From Loxodes magnus (lineage: Eukaryota > Ciliophora > Karyorelictea > Loxodida > Loxodidae), in assembly GCA_946699065.1 (NCBI GenBank), contig CAMPDV010001713.1:1-64000 (forward strand): a stretch of DNA of 64,000 bases. Reading direction: 5' to 3'. The stretch's first letter is position 1. Each line of letters begins with the position of its first letter. A program made the translations under genes and the position numbers. Under the pieces are notes generated by a model, which saw only the letters and a program-made list of their open reading frames with translations, ran no database searches and was not told the origin of the DNA. Below, piece by piece: positions 1 through 12,090 of the stretch.

Positions 1-363
1 AAAAAATTATAACTTTAGACAAAGAAATAAAGTTAATTTTAACCTAGATAAATAAAAAAAATTGTTGATTCATTTAGAAAATTTAGAAGCTTACTAAGCA
101 TTTAAGCTTAATAGTTCAACATTATTCCAATTTTTAAAAAAGGTAATAAAAATTATCAAAAAATTGGCATCCAATTTCACTTATAAATTCTATGCTGTAG
201 TTGTATGATAAAGCTCTAAAGAAAAAATTATAAAATATAATTTACTAAAGAAGCTAATTCACCAGAATCAAATAGAATTTAAGAAAAATGAAAAAATAAC
301 TTAGTAGATCTGGGTAATATAATAATTAATAGATCCATTTTGAAAGTAAGCCAAAGGATAAAC
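1..363. other. A+T-rich flank, nothing recognised
   Basis: No motif, repeat unit or structured RNA could be recognised. The stretch is dominated by A and T runs and ends where the inverted zinc-knuckle element begins. Confidence 0.5.
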
Positions 364-1075
364 TATAGTGATTCCACTTTTAATCAGGTTCACCATGTAA
401 AGTTTATTAGTTTTGCTAAATGTTTCGTTTTCAGTCTTCTTCAGGATCTCTTTCATTTAATAAAAATCTGGATATACTACATTAACCCTTTTTTATTAGA
501 GATATCTTGCTTCAGTATAGTTCAATTCCAATATGTTATAATTTTTTTTTTTGGTGAGCAAGAGCAATGTCCATCAAGATTATACTCCCTTTGCGTCTTT
601 TTCATGTAGATAATCCTTTTGGAGTTCAATATAATAAAAGATTGCCTGATTTTTAATTTTCTTATTATTGCTTTCGTTTGAAATATCAGCAATATCTTAA
701 CGTATTTCCAAATCTCCTACAATATCAGCATTTTTTTCTCTTATATAATAAATTTTTTCTGGTTGATCTTTAGTTTCTAATCCATCAGATCATTTGTCGA
801 CTTATTTTAAACGAATATAATTTAATCAGCTTTGCAAATTGATTGGATTTCATTTCTAATTATTCGATTCTAATCTTTACTGAGTATTTATTTTCACCTT
901 TTATACTTATGTGTTAAACATCAGGTATAAGATTTTTTCTTCAAGCTCTTATACGTTACTTAAGTTTTTAAAATTCTCCTATTGCATAATTTTTAATTTT
1001 TAAAATAAATTCTCTAATCTTAATTTGATTGAAATGGATACTGTTTAAAAAAACTTTTTGTAAATAATTTTTCAT
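364..1075 (-). mobile_element. Decayed coiled-coil/zinc-knuckle element, E1 type, inverted
   Basis: Read on the minus strand from the ATG at 1075, the translation resembles the intact copy at 1111: shared blocks are QENF, VQELE, KI, YLMFN and a later zinc knuckle. The knuckle is encoded at 689-730 and reads C-W-Y-C, then four residues, then Asn where His is expected, then four residues and Cys. The His codon has therefore been lost. The coiled-coil part and the first codons lie in different frames, so there is at least one indel and the copy is a pseudogene. Its 3' end carries GTGGAATCACTATA (read on minus), closely matching the 3' end of the copy at 1111. The two copies lie head to head about 36 bases apart. 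The protein was probably a nucleic-acid-binding ORF1/gag-like product; that role is inferred from the knuckle and coil alone. Confidence 0.6.
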
Positions 1076-1110
1076 TTTTTTATTATATTATATAAGATAA
1101 AAAAGAAAAA

Positions 1111-1818
1111 ATGGAAAACTTCTTGTAAAAAACCTCTTCTCAAAAGGATTCATCTTACGAGCAATAAAATATATTTTAAGCACTCCAATTGCTGTAATAA
1201 GAAAATTTCAACCTCCTAAGAACAGTTCAAGAACTAGAAAGAAAAATAGAGTACCTGATGTTCAATTAATAAGAATAAATGAAAAATGAAAATAAATAGA
1301 CAGGAAACAATAAAATAGAAGAGCTAGAGAAAAAATTCGACTAATTCGCAGAACTAACTGAAAGCATATTTTTGCAAAATATACAGGGGAATGATCCTAT
1401 GGATGTGGAGAAACAGCCTGCAATAAAAGATATTCCCTATAGGAAAATACTGCGATGCTGATACTGCAAGAGACCAGGACACAAAGTTAGAAACTGCTTC
1501 TAATTTCAATAAAAACAGAAAGCAGAAAATTTAAAGCTATGAAGAACCATAAGTAAACTATATTGCACTGCGGAAGGAAGAATTTATAGAAGAAAGATGT
1601 ACGCAGGGCATGAAATTCTAGAAAACGTGATTTTAGCAGGACAAAGAAGAAATGAACAAATGGTTGGAATGAAGATTGATTGAAGCAAGATTACGAAAAT
1701 AAAAAAGGGAGAACACAGCACAGATAGATATGTGCTTCAAGAAGAAGACCCAGAAGAAGACTGGAAATGGAAATTTAAAAAAAACTATTAAACTTTAAAA
1801 AGTGACGAACCTTATTGA
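1111..1818 (+). CDS. Coiled-coil protein with CCHC zinc knuckle (LINE ORF1/gag-like), E1 type
   Basis: One frame runs from ATG 1111 to a TGA-TAG pair at 1816-1821 and gives about 235 residues with TAA/TAG as Gln and TGA as Trp. Residues 1-90 are rich in Gln, Glu, Lys and Leu and look like a coiled coil (VQELERKIEYLM region). A complete CX2CX4HX4C knuckle follows at Cys116, Cys119, His124 and Cys129; its second residue is Trp, encoded by TGA. After it comes a block with YC..EGR.Y.RK that recurs in the copies at 16172 and 28201. Such knuckles bind single-stranded RNA or DNA in retroelement proteins. The element ends in GTGGGATCACTATAA and then a (TTA)n tail at about 1839-1857. No reverse transcriptase is attached, so this looks like a non-autonomous retroelement. 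The terminator is uncertain because TGA and TAG both also act as sense codons here. Confidence 0.72.
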
Positions 1819-1838
1819 TAGGTGGGATCACTATAATT

Positions 1839-1857
1839 AATTATTATTATTATTATA
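1839..1857 (+). repeat. (TTA)n tail of the E1-type element
   Basis: A short run of TTA/ATT triplets directly follows the conserved 3' end of the element at 1111. Similar runs end the elements at 16.2, 27.1, 28.2 and 53.5 kb. Simple-repeat tails at this position are typical of target-primed retrotransposition. Confidence 0.6.
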
Positions 1858-1925
1858 TATATCAAATAAAATTTAAGTTACAATTAAATAAAACAACTAA
1901 TTTTTTTAAATATAGTTAATAAATT

Positions 1926-2245
1926 ATTTTATAAATCAATCTTTTCATAATTGAAAAGATGGTGAGAACTGAGAATGACCTTCGTGACAACACTTTCTGG
2001 TTTTATGGCTAGGATCAAGTTCCTTTCCTGTCGCTGAGAAAGTCTCTGGTCAGAGTCATTTTCTGAAGGGAACACTGTCTTTGAAATTATCCGCTCTTGG
2101 TAGGGGCTTGAAGCCTGGCTGCTCATAGCGATGGAGCTCTCTAGCAGCTGTGCCTGGAGCACAACAGGATATCCCGCATTATTCCATAAAAAGAGAGCGT
2201 CGGGTCGTGCAATCGGAAAGGAGTTTCCGGTCCAAAAACTTTTTT
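1926..2245. other. G+C-rich island of unknown nature
   Basis: About 300 bases stand out from the A+T-rich surroundings by base composition. The minus strand is open from about 2245 to 1929 and gives ordinary-looking protein (Ser, Gln, Glu and Pro rich), but open frames are not evidence in this code. Near 2206-2227 the sequence folds into a hairpin with arms CGGAAA and TTTCCG around a four-base loop. No family match is recognised and no second copy was found in the window. It may be a non-coding RNA, a repeat or a transferred fragment. Confidence 0.35.
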
Positions 2246-3476
2246 AGTTAAATTAATTAATTAAATAAATCTTTTAATTAGCAATAGATAAATTCGATTT
2301 TCTTAAGTGACGTATCAAAAAAATTAACTAAGTTAAAAATTTTACAGTTATAGATTAAAAATATATAAAAATAAATAAAGAAAATTCGAAATAAAAATAG
2401 TTTTGGCTAAAAACTATATATCAGATTAATTTTTTATTTAAAATAATAGAAAAATTTCTATGAAATTTCCAAAAAATTTAAAATAAACAAAATGAAAGAA
2501 AAAATTAGTATTAAAAAATAGAAAATAAATTTTACTTGAAGCATCTGAGTTTGGTTATTTATTAACATCTATCTAAAAAGATAGATCTATAAATTAATAT
2601 AATGAGCAAAATAAAAAAGCAATTCTCTAGTAGTTTAAAAAAAGAAAATTATATAAAAAAATAAATTAACTTTTAAGTGTTTAAAAATGAATCTACAAAT
2701 CTATGTTTATTTTAACAAAATGGAAAGGAAATTAAAATTAAAATGAAATCTTACAATAATTAAAAAATATATATAATAAAAAATAACTGATTGTTTAAAA
2801 AAGATTAAATAAAAAACTCTAAAAATTCTAAATATAAAAATTCTTGCTAAAAATTAAAAAAATAAGAAAAAAAAATGAAATATATAAAAAGTATAAAGTA
2901 AAAACACTATTCAATTTTAAAACAAAAAATTCAAATAAAATCATAAAATAAACTATAAAATTCAAAAATTAATAAATTAAAAAAAATTAAATAAACTTTA
3001 TTTATTCGAAATAAAGAATTTAAATTTGAAATTTATGAGAAAATAATAAATTTTTAAACAAATAATCAAAATATAACGAAATTTAGATTTTGTAAATTTA
3101 ATTATAAAAAATAAAAAATTTTAATAAAAAATTTAAACTTTATGAAATAACTGAAACGAATAAGACTAAAAATTATAGTTATTTTTTTATAAATAGTAAA
3201 TCTAATTAAAAAACTGTTTTTAAAAATAATAATTCTAAAAATATATAAGACATTTTTAGTTCTTCTTTTAAAATTTTATTTTGCTTTTATTGTAAATAAA
3301 TTACACAAAGTTTTTTCATATTTAGATTTTTTTAAGAAATTATAAAATCCTTTTTTTCTCTAATTATTAAATGAAGTTGTTATTTTAATAAATTTTAAGG
3401 AATTTTTTTATTAAAAAAAAATTTATTTTTATTTTGTGATCTTTTTTTAAATTAGTTTTTAAACAATTTTTTTATA
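2246..3476. other. A+T-rich intergenic stretch
   Basis: Nothing recognisable. It holds the upstream region of the gene starting at 3477; T-rich tracts near 3240-3440 could include its promoter, but no defined element was seen. Confidence 0.5.
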
Positions 3477-4859
3477 ATGAAGTTAAAGTAGTGTCAAAAG
3501 CTCTTTTTTTTTGTTTTTTTAATAACTACTTTTGGTTTGATTATTTATTTTGCATCTTTTTAAAATTTTCAAGATCATTTTAGATAAACTGAGCCAATTT
3601 CTTTTGAATTCCAGTAGCCTACAGTTGTCTAATCTGAGCGTAAAAAGTCTTTTGTTTTAAATCCAGGAATTCCTTTTTTACCAAAATGAGCAGAATGAGA
3701 AATATAGAATTTTTCTAGAGATTTACCTTATTGTAGTGTTTGAAATACTTTACCTCGTATTGATTTATGGATTAAAGTAGGAGAAAATTATATAGATTTA
3801 TTATTTAATTCTTTATTACCATCGGTTGATCTCTTTTGACCTTTATGTTTGGGTAAGATAGTTATAATTGCTGAATTGGATTCTTGAAATGAAACGCTTA
3901 AGACATTAAATTCTTTTTAAAATAGTTATCCTTCAATAGTAAGATTAGTCCTTGTTGATTTTAGAACGGTTGAGAAATTTATGCCAGAATTTGGAGAAAA
4001 AAGATTTACTAATACTTAAAAATAATATCATTTTTAGTAATACTTAAGTTTTTTTTCAGATTAGCATGTAGAGAAAGAAACATAAATAATCGCTACAATT
4101 GATACAGATTCTATCTTTCTAACTCCTGTACTACCAAGAGATTTATTTTATGATGAAAAAGTTATTGTTAAGGGAGTAAGCATTTATGTTTATCAAATAG
4201 CAACTAAATATATCTTATAAAAGGGAAAGCTTAATTACTACGGAAATTTTATGTCTTATTTTCCTGTTATGTGGTGAAAAGATTCTCTACCATCAATTAG
4301 AAATTACATAATAAAAGCCACTGATAGTCAAAATTTTAGCTAAGCATTTTAAAAAATAGCATATAAAGCCAGATATTCTTAATTTGAAATTATTATAAAT
4401 TATCTTTTAAACACAGAATACACTAAATACTGATATGAGCATATAGATTACTGAGAAGATTTATACAATGAATATCCTCACATAGCAGGTCATGGTTTTA
4501 AACGAGTTTCTCCTTTTCCATTTATGTTGGAAGCGCTTTGCCATACATATCATTATCCAAATAAATGAAGTAATTTATGCTAAAAATGAAATGGATAAAT
4601 GTAGCATATTATATTTTCCTTTGATATTGGACATCAAGAGAGAGCAATGAACTCATAAGTGTAAAGAAGGCAAGCAACTTAAGATCGTTATTAAATGGTA
4701 AGTGAATTTTAAGCTAAATATTGTCCTTTTGACAACCAAACTAATACAACATCTGCTGCTTGCCCATCTTGGACTACGGCTCTTTACAAATTGCCAGAAT
4801 ACTTGGAAAGTTATTTGGCTTAAAATAATAAATCTTCTAATTGAGTAAAACTGAATTAA
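3477..4859 (+). CDS. Signal-anchored GT-A-type glycosyltransferase-like protein, copy A1
   Basis: One frame runs 460 codons without a shift and aligns codon for codon with the copy at 6948. Residues 9-27 form a hydrophobic anchor after a short basic N-terminus, the layout of a type II Golgi or ER protein. The catalytic-looking core follows: a strand block (GKIVIIAELDSW), then LVLVDF, then IIATIDTDSIFLTP with a DxD-type motif at Asp209 and Asp211, then MSYFPVMWW, YSQFEIIINYLL and AGHGFK. DxD motifs bind the metal-nucleotide-sugar complex in GT-A enzymes. The SQF...NYL...YW order resembles uncharacterised eukaryotic glycosyltransferase-like proteins known to me from memory, so neither substrate nor CAZy family is assigned. 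ATG 3477 was chosen because it opens directly into the anchor. The end is uncertain: TAA 4857 lies within one codon of the end of copy A2, but TGA 4842 is also possible. Confidence 0.82.
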
Positions 4860-5514
4860 TAATATTTAATATAAGATAATTATAATATTTCTAATTTTTC
4901 TGCTTATTTATATGTATTTTATTACATTTTAAGAATTTTCTTAGTCTTAGATGTAAACTTCTTATATATAAATATATTAAAATGGATTATACCTTTCTAA
5001 AGGAAAAATAACCAACTTTAAATATTATTTATTACATTTTTATAAAATACCACTTAAAAATAGCTGACTCTCTCAGTCAATACCTAAAATAACAATCTAA
5101 TTAAATCGAATAATCACCTTAATAAGATAAAGGATTATAGTCTCATGAATCCTTTGCATAATCACTTTAGTAAAGGATATCAAATATATAATATAAAATA
5201 AAGCAACAAAGATTAAAGATTGAAAAATTAGAATAGATACTAGGAAAAATATGCAAAGAGCTAAACCTTTAGTTCCCATCTATATAAGATGCAATAAATA
5301 GTATATAATTGTAAATGAGATAAAAACTGGATAAGATTGACAAATTATTTTATTAAATACCTCAAAAATGTTTTAATTTTAGTTTTCTTAATTCTAATAT
5401 CAAATAAAAGAGCTTTAAGAAAAGTTTAATATTCAATAAGAAATTACATAAAAAACTATGGATAACAGAGAATTATTCCTATAGACATCAAAATGAATGA
5501 ATAAATATATAAAT
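4860..5514. other. Intergenic stretch
   Basis: A+T-rich. No gene, repeat partner or RNA was recognised between the A1 gene and the SINE-like repeat. Confidence 0.45.
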
Positions 5515-5825
5515 AATAAATAAGATTATAGAGCTCGTAGCACCTCAATGGAGCGCGACTCTTTAATAAAGATTTTTAAAGTTAAAAATTCCTTGCTGAA
5601 GTCTTCCACAGTGCTAGCATTCTCTTGCGAGTTTTGTCTTCTATAGGACCGCAATCGGAATGCTAGCCTAAGAGACCTTAGTATCAGGCATCTTTCGTCA
5701 TTAATGCTACTTGATGCCTCTTCGATCTTCTCTTCTCTTGGCTGGTTCTTCACCTATGGGATACTTGCTGGTACCAGAGTTTAAGTCGGTTTCAGTTGGA
5801 GGATAGCTCCTCCCTATTTATTTAT
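5515..5825 (-). repeat. SINE-like repeat, copy a
   Basis: This block of about 310 bases is richer in G+C than its surroundings and matches 54968-55290 over nearly its whole length in the same orientation. Shared stretches (minus strand) are TCTGGTACCA, GGTGAAGAACC-like, ACTAAGGTCTCTTA, CTATAGAAGAC, GCTAGCACT and TTAAAGAG. The 3' end, CATTGAGGTGCTAC followed by GCTCT, is also found at 30490-30525. A T/A-rich tail of TTTATT-like units follows. Indels between the copies break any common reading frame, so I take it as non-coding. The shared 3' end plus tail suggests a SINE moved by a LINE; no clear tRNA-type promoter was seen in this copy. Confidence 0.55.
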
Positions 5826-5869
5826 ATATATAATAATAAAGTGCTAGAAGAGAAATACGTTGCTATATG

Positions 5870-6760
5870 TTAAAAACAGCATCATTATAAAAGAGGCAGT
5901 GAAGAATAAAATCTATTAAAATAATAGAAGAAAAATAATAAAAAACCTATTTTAAATATGGCCAACTTAAACAGGTTCAATATATAGGAAAAAATTTATA
6001 ACATTAATATTGCCATTTTAAAATAATTTTTAGATGTATAAAGCTTAACCGTAAAGGGCAAATTATAAATAAGGATGGAAGAAGATTTAGGACGGGTGTA
6101 ACTTAACTAAAGAACAAGTTTTTAGAATAAGTTATAAAAAATTAAAAAAATGATTTGTGGACTTATTAGAGCTGTTATAGAACTGGAAAAAGAGTTGGAA
6201 TAACTCTAACATGACATCAACCATCACACTAATGAAATAAATTTCCATATACTCTGCCTTCATTCCAAGGAATAGTACGAAGCTAAGATGGAAGAACTAA
6301 GCAAAAATCTATGAATAATGCAGCAGTAAAGTGAAAAAGACTTTATGAAGCAAAAAGGAGAAACCAAAACGAGAAAAAAGAGTGACGAAAATAGAAAAAA
6401 TCTTAAATAAAATAGAATAAAATAATAGCAACCCTAAAAGATTAACTAGTTCATTCAAATGGAAAATAGAAAGTGTTTAGACAAGAGAAAAAATTAAAGA
6501 AGAAATTCTACATCTATAGTAGCACATGACATCTCTGGAGAAATTGTAAGTAATATAAATGATTCGTAAGAAGATTTTGAAAGATCTTACTATCTTTTAT
6601 CCAAAAAGAAATTAAGATTATGGAAGAAGAAACTAAATCAATAGATGTAGCATAAGCCTAGAATTGAACTGATTTTAAACTAGGGAATTTGGGAACTTGA
6701 TTTACACAGAGAATAGAAATTTTTAAAGAAACATTTTACTATACAACCTTTTAATTTGAT
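5870..6760 (+). mobile_element. Decayed coiled-coil/zinc-knuckle element
   Basis: The region is charged and coil-like in translation and ends in a worn zinc knuckle at 6506-6547: Phe and Tyr replace the first two Cys, while the His (6530) and last Cys (6545) remain in the typical HLWRNC context. The replacing codons TTC and TAT are each one base from Cys codons. Parts of it resemble 11470-11830, for example around TTGGAA-AACTCTAA, so these two copies form their own subfamily. The start and the frame are not clear and the copy is very likely dead. Confidence 0.45.
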
Positions 6761-6947
6761 TTGATAGCAATATTTGTTATTTTGGTAGGCTTATATTAAT
6801 TTATTTTTATTTTAGTTTATTTTTAATTTTTTTTACAATATTTTTTATTTTATTTTAACTTTGATAGATTTATATTAAAAAATTTAGTTTATTTATTTTA
6901 ATTTTCGTATAATATATTTTTAAAGTTTTTAAATTATATTTTTTTTA

Positions 6948-8342
6948 ATGAAACTAATTTAAATTTTCAAGTAGGTTTTTATTATTCTTTCTATTTCTAC
7001 ATGCTTTTTTATTGCTTTCTTATCGTTTTATGCCAATTATTTTCAGTTCAATTTTTAGCAAACTTAATAAGCCTCTCAAGATTTGACATAGCCTTAAATT
7101 TTTTAAATTTATCGTGAAAATTCTTTTATCTTATAACCTGAGATACCTTATTTTCCTAAATGAGCTGAATGAGAATCGAATGTATTTTCTAGAAATATCT
7201 TAAATTGCAGTGTTTGAACTGACTTGCCTCGCATTGACTTATGAATAAAAGTTGGAGATAATTATTTAAATTTATTATTAAACTCCTTGTTACCATCTAT
7301 CGATCTCTTTTGACCTTTGTGCTTGGGAAAAATAGTAATAATAACAGAAAAACAGGGCAAAAATGAAACACTTTATCTTTTATAATCTTTGGCAAAGTCA
7401 TATCCTTCAATAATAAGATTAGTCCTTGTTGATTTTTAAGCAGTGGAATAATTTATGCCAGGAGTTGGATAGAAAAGATTAAATAATACTTAAAAATAAT
7501 ATGATTTTTAGTAATACTTAAGTTTTTTTTCAGATTAGCACGTAGAGCCTAAAACATAAATAATCGCTACTATTGATACAGATTCTATCTTTCTAACTCC
7601 TGTACTACCAAGAGACTTTTTTTATGATAGAAAAATAATAGTAAAAGGATCATGCGCATGACTTTGTCATTTTTCCAATGCAACGAAATATATACTAAAA
7701 TATGGAAAATACAATTATTATGCAAATTTTATGTCTTATTTTCCTGTGATGTGATGAAAAGATTCTATTCCTCCTCTTCGTTAATACATGATAAAGGCCA
7801 CAGAGAGTCAAAACTTTAATGAAGCTTTTTAAAAGCTTGCGTAACTTATTGGATATTCTCAATTTGATCTTATTATAAATTATTTATTAAACGCAGAGAC
7901 TTCTAAGTACTGATATGAAAATACAGATTACTTTTCAGATGTCTATATGTAATATCCTCATTTAGCAGGCCATGGCTTTAAAAATGTTTTGCCTTTTCCA
8001 TTTATGTTTGAAGGACTTTGTCATACATATTAACATCCAAATAAATGAAGTATTTTATGTTCAAAATGAAATGGATAAATGTAGCGTAATATATTTTCTT
8101 TTGATCTAGGGATATTGGAGAGAATAAGAGAACCAAAAAGAGAAAGATAGAGAGCAACGTAAGATCGCTATAGAATGGTTTAGGAATTTTTAACTCAATA
8201 TTGTCCTTTTAATAATCAAACTAATACAACACCTGCAGCATGTGCATCTTGGACAACGGCATTATATAATTTGCCTGGATATTTAGAAAAGTATTTTATT
8301 TCCTTTAACACTTCTACAAATTTAGTCTAACTGAATAAATAA
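6948..8342 (+). CDS. Signal-anchored GT-A-type glycosyltransferase-like protein, copy A2
   Basis: This gene runs 464 codons in one frame from ATG 6948 to TAA 8340 and is a clear paralogue of the gene at 3477; the C-terminal half aligns residue for residue. Residues 11-30 form the membrane anchor. The core keeps the same landmarks: KWAEWE, PRIDLWIKVG, LLPS.DLFWPLCLGKIVII, RLVLVDF, IIATIDTDSIFLTPVLPRD with Asp210 and Asp212, MSYFPVMWW, GHGF, CHTY and CPF.NQTNTT. Many in-frame TAA, TAG and TGA codons sit at positions conserved between the two copies, which supports translation with the reassigned code. The pair is probably a tandem duplication about 3.5 kb apart. Substrate is unknown; by architecture it is likely a Golgi enzyme. 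Confidence 0.82.
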
Positions 8343-11159
8343 TTTTAAAATAAGCTAAATATTAATTTTTTACTTTCTGTTAATTTCCTTGAATCAGTAA
8401 ATTTTAAATTTTTTAAGTTTGCATTTTGTAATTTAATAATTTCTTTAACTTAAATTTTTATTTTTGGGTATATTTAATATTATTTAATAATTTTGTTTAA
8501 TTTTTAATTTAAATAGCAAAAGAGTTTTTCTCTTGTAATTTCTTTATATTTTTTATCTTAGTAAAGTGTTAATTATTTCAATCTACTTCATATATTATTT
8601 AAATCTATTTACTAAACATTTTTGCTAGGCATTCTTATTTTATGTTAAAATGACTATATAAATTAATGTTTCCATAAATTTAGAAGATAACATTAAGCAG
8701 TTTAAAACTTATTATTATAGCATTAAAAGTTATTCTTTAAAGCAACTATTTATATTGACAGTTTTATCGAAAGATTAAATTTACAGCTTTTACAAACCAA
8801 TTCGCTTAATTAATACAAAGTTGTCTAATAAATTTTTATAGCTAAAAAGAATTAAATATTATAAGAACTAAAATTAGGAAATAAAAGTAATAAATACCTA
8901 TTTACTAATTGAAAATGGGTGGATTCTTGGTTTGGTATGGAATTTAAAATTAATTAAATTTAAATATTAAACTTCTATTTAAAAAAATTCATCAATGTAA
9001 AAAACAGAAAGACATTAATACTTAAAAAAATAATTGAAATTTAAATAATCATTTAATATTTTTCAAGAATCTCCAGTTAATTAAGAAACATTTTATAAAT
9101 TATTATACTTCTAAATTTTATTTATTCTTCAATTCATTTACTTTCAAAGAAAATTTTTTATATTATTTATTTTATTTTATAATTTTTTAGAGTTTTTAAA
9201 AATAATTTTTCTTGTACTTTTCAATATTACTATAATAAGTTCCAAAAAATTAATTTTAAATTCTATAAATCCATAAACTTATTAATAAAATATTTTTATG
9301 AGTTTGACATTGATAATATTTATTTCTTTTAGTTTATTATATTTTTAACTGTTTTTTAGTTGAAATTAAATTTGTAAAATTTGTAAAATAGACTTTAAAT
9401 TGCTTCAATAGCATTTATAATAAAAATAATAATCTAAAATGTAAATGTGTTTGCTTTTACTAGACTTTCAACCAGATATCTACAGCTTTTTTATTTAGGT
9501 GGATGAATAACGCGACATTTTTTTAATATTCGGCTGTCTATTATAATTTTCTACAATTTCTTGCTTACATGTTCTATTTATATGCTCCAATTTTAGTTAT
9601 TCACAGTTAGTTTATCATTATTTATTAATCTCATCCGGAGATTTTTCCAAACTCAACATTATTTAATACATAGTTTTTGGTATTAAAATACAAGCAATTT
9701 TGGTCTATTTTCATGAAGAAAATTTTATAATACATTTTTTGCAATTTTTTCAATTTTCTTTTTATAAGTTTATTTTATTTTTTCTATTTTTTATTTCTTA
9801 ATCAACTAATTTTGTTTAGTCTTTTTAATAATAATTTTTTATTATTGACTAAATATCGAATGTGATTGCTCATTAAGTTACTATTCTTTCACTAAGTTAT
9901 TTTAGATTAATTGATGATGAAGTATTAATAACTCGTTATTTTAATCGTCACTATTGTCCACCAAGTTCTCTTATTTTTCCCCTTAATTTAAAATTTTTTT
10001 TCGTGATATTTTTATATTAATTTTTACATTTTTTCTAGTTTATTTTGAAATCTTTATTTAATTTAATTTTTAGACTCTCTTATCTCTACAGATTTTCTAT
10101 CTCAACTTATCTTATGATGAAGAACTTAAATTATCTTTTTTTTACTATTATTTCTCCATTTCTTTCACTGTTTTTCTCTTTAATCTTCTAAGCTAATTCT
10201 TTGAGAGATTAATTAATTTTTTCTATAGCATTTATATTATTTTTACAACATGCTTAGCATACTTAAATTTAGAAAAGTTTAATAAGCATTATTTTTTATT
10301 TACACTGTTCCGCTCTCACTGTATTTTTAAGATTTCAGAGAATTAATGGCTTTTATTAAAATGATAAGCGTAAATTTTTATAAGTTAATTAAAAAATTGC
10401 AATCAGTAAATAAGCAATCTATTATATTTGAATAAACTCTAAATAGATTTAGAATAAAATCAATTGAAAAACCTAAATTTTCTTGAGAGTGTTCCACTTT
10501 ACTATTACTATTTTTAATTAATTAAGTAACTTATAATTCTTTGGATTTAAAAAAGATTTAATTTAAAAATTATAAAAAATCTATTTTTTATTTTAACAAC
10601 TAAATTAGATTAGTAAACTGCTTTTAAAAATAAACAAATTAATTGTGTGATAAAAAATAAAATTATCTAATAAAAGAAAAAATTATTAATCCAATGTAAA
10701 TTATTTTAAAAATAGATTGATAAAATTAAATCTTAATGAACATATCTGTTGAGCATATCGTTTAACACAATTTATTAATGTGATGTCGCTTTTACTTGGT
10801 TGTTACGTTTAATTTATGAAATTTCTAGAGATTAACACAACACTCATTGAAATTATTCGTTCATTCTCTAGGTTCATATAATGAATTACATATCTAAAGC
10901 TGCTAATTTATTCTTTCTTAAAGTAGATATTTTATTCTAAATCTTTTCCAAATACTTGCTTGGTTCTTCGTTTTTTGAGCATCCACTATTTGCTGGTGTA
11001 ATTAGTCTCCAACAATCATTTTTTAAATAGTTCGCCTTCAAATGTACAATAAATATTTATTATTTTTTCATTATTTTTGCTTTCACTTTTTAACAAATTT
11101 TTGCATCTACAAAAGGATTCTTTATGTATCTAGCCTTCTCCAAAATAAATACAAATCTG
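8343..11159. other. A+T-rich stretch with no recognised gene
   Basis: No motif was found. Two parts (about 9430-10200 and 10740-11050) are slightly richer in G+C, and on the minus strand they translate to charged, coil-like sequence. They could be further decayed element copies, but no zinc knuckle or end sequence supports this. Confidence 0.35.
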
Positions 11160-12090
11160 GTTTACTTTTCTAAAAGAGAAAAAAGGGAAGAAGAATTCAA
11201 AAATGCTTTAACATCATTTCCTCAAAGTAGAAGAGAAAAATAGAAGCATATTCTTTAGATTACATTTAAACTTAAAGGATTCCAACCTTCTTAATTAATA
11301 TCAAAAGAGGAAAAAAATAAAAGGAAATTAACTAGCTATCTCACCCATCAGATCTTCATGAGAGGAAATTAAATCAAAATACTTCTTAACAATTAAAGCA
11401 TAACCATTTCAGAAAAAGTAAAAATAAAGGAGGAAGAGATCAGTAAAAGAAAATTAGCTACGTGAGAAAATTAGAGCTATCGGAGCAAAAAGAAATATAT
11501 TAATGGACTAGAACGGATCTTTATATCTATAATGTGTTTATAAATAACTGTTATTGTACTAGATTAGGAGTTGGAAAAACTCTAATATGAATTCGTTTTT
11601 CACGCAACGAATCAAATCCGCATGTACATTACTTGAAATCCGAGGAGAAGTTGGAAAATAAGATGGAAAAATTAAACTAAGATTCGTGAATATTTTAGCA
11701 ACAAAGCAAAAAAGATTCAGCTAAGAAAAAAAAGTAAATTAAGATGAAAAGCATGAGTTAAATAAAAGTTAACTTTACAATAACGGAAGTATCAACAACC
11801 CTAATGAATCAATTAAGAAGGCCAATGGAAATAGAAAGATTGTAAATCAGATAAAAAAATTTAGAAGGATTTTGATGCGTTTGTATCAGCATATGGCTCT
11901 ATGAAGAAAATTCAATGAAAAAAGTAGTTTTCAAGAATATTTGAAAAGACCTTACAATCTTTAATAATTGTGTAATGGAAATTATGAAAGAAGAAGCTCA
12001 AATTACAGAAGTAGCATGAATTAAAAATAAAATGGTTTTAAACAAATGAATATTAGGATCCACTAGCTACTTAGAGGAGAACCATTAAAA
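11160..12090 (+). mobile_element. Decayed element related to the copy at 5870
   Basis: Purine-rich, Glu/Lys/Gln-rich translation in shifting frames, with local similarity to the 5870-6760 region (GTTGGAAAAACTCTAATATG and the following 200 bases). No intact zinc knuckle was found. I treat it as a dead member of the coiled-coil element family; the boundaries are approximate. Confidence 0.35.

Noticed and set aside
1929..2162. Minus-strand 77-residue ORF in the G+C island
   Set aside because: It has no recognisable domain; open frames are uninformative in this code. Reported only as an island.
5526..5753. Minus-strand 75-residue ORF
   Set aside because: It lies inside the SINE-like repeat; the second copy at 55 kb has indels that break the frame, so it is unlikely to be coding.
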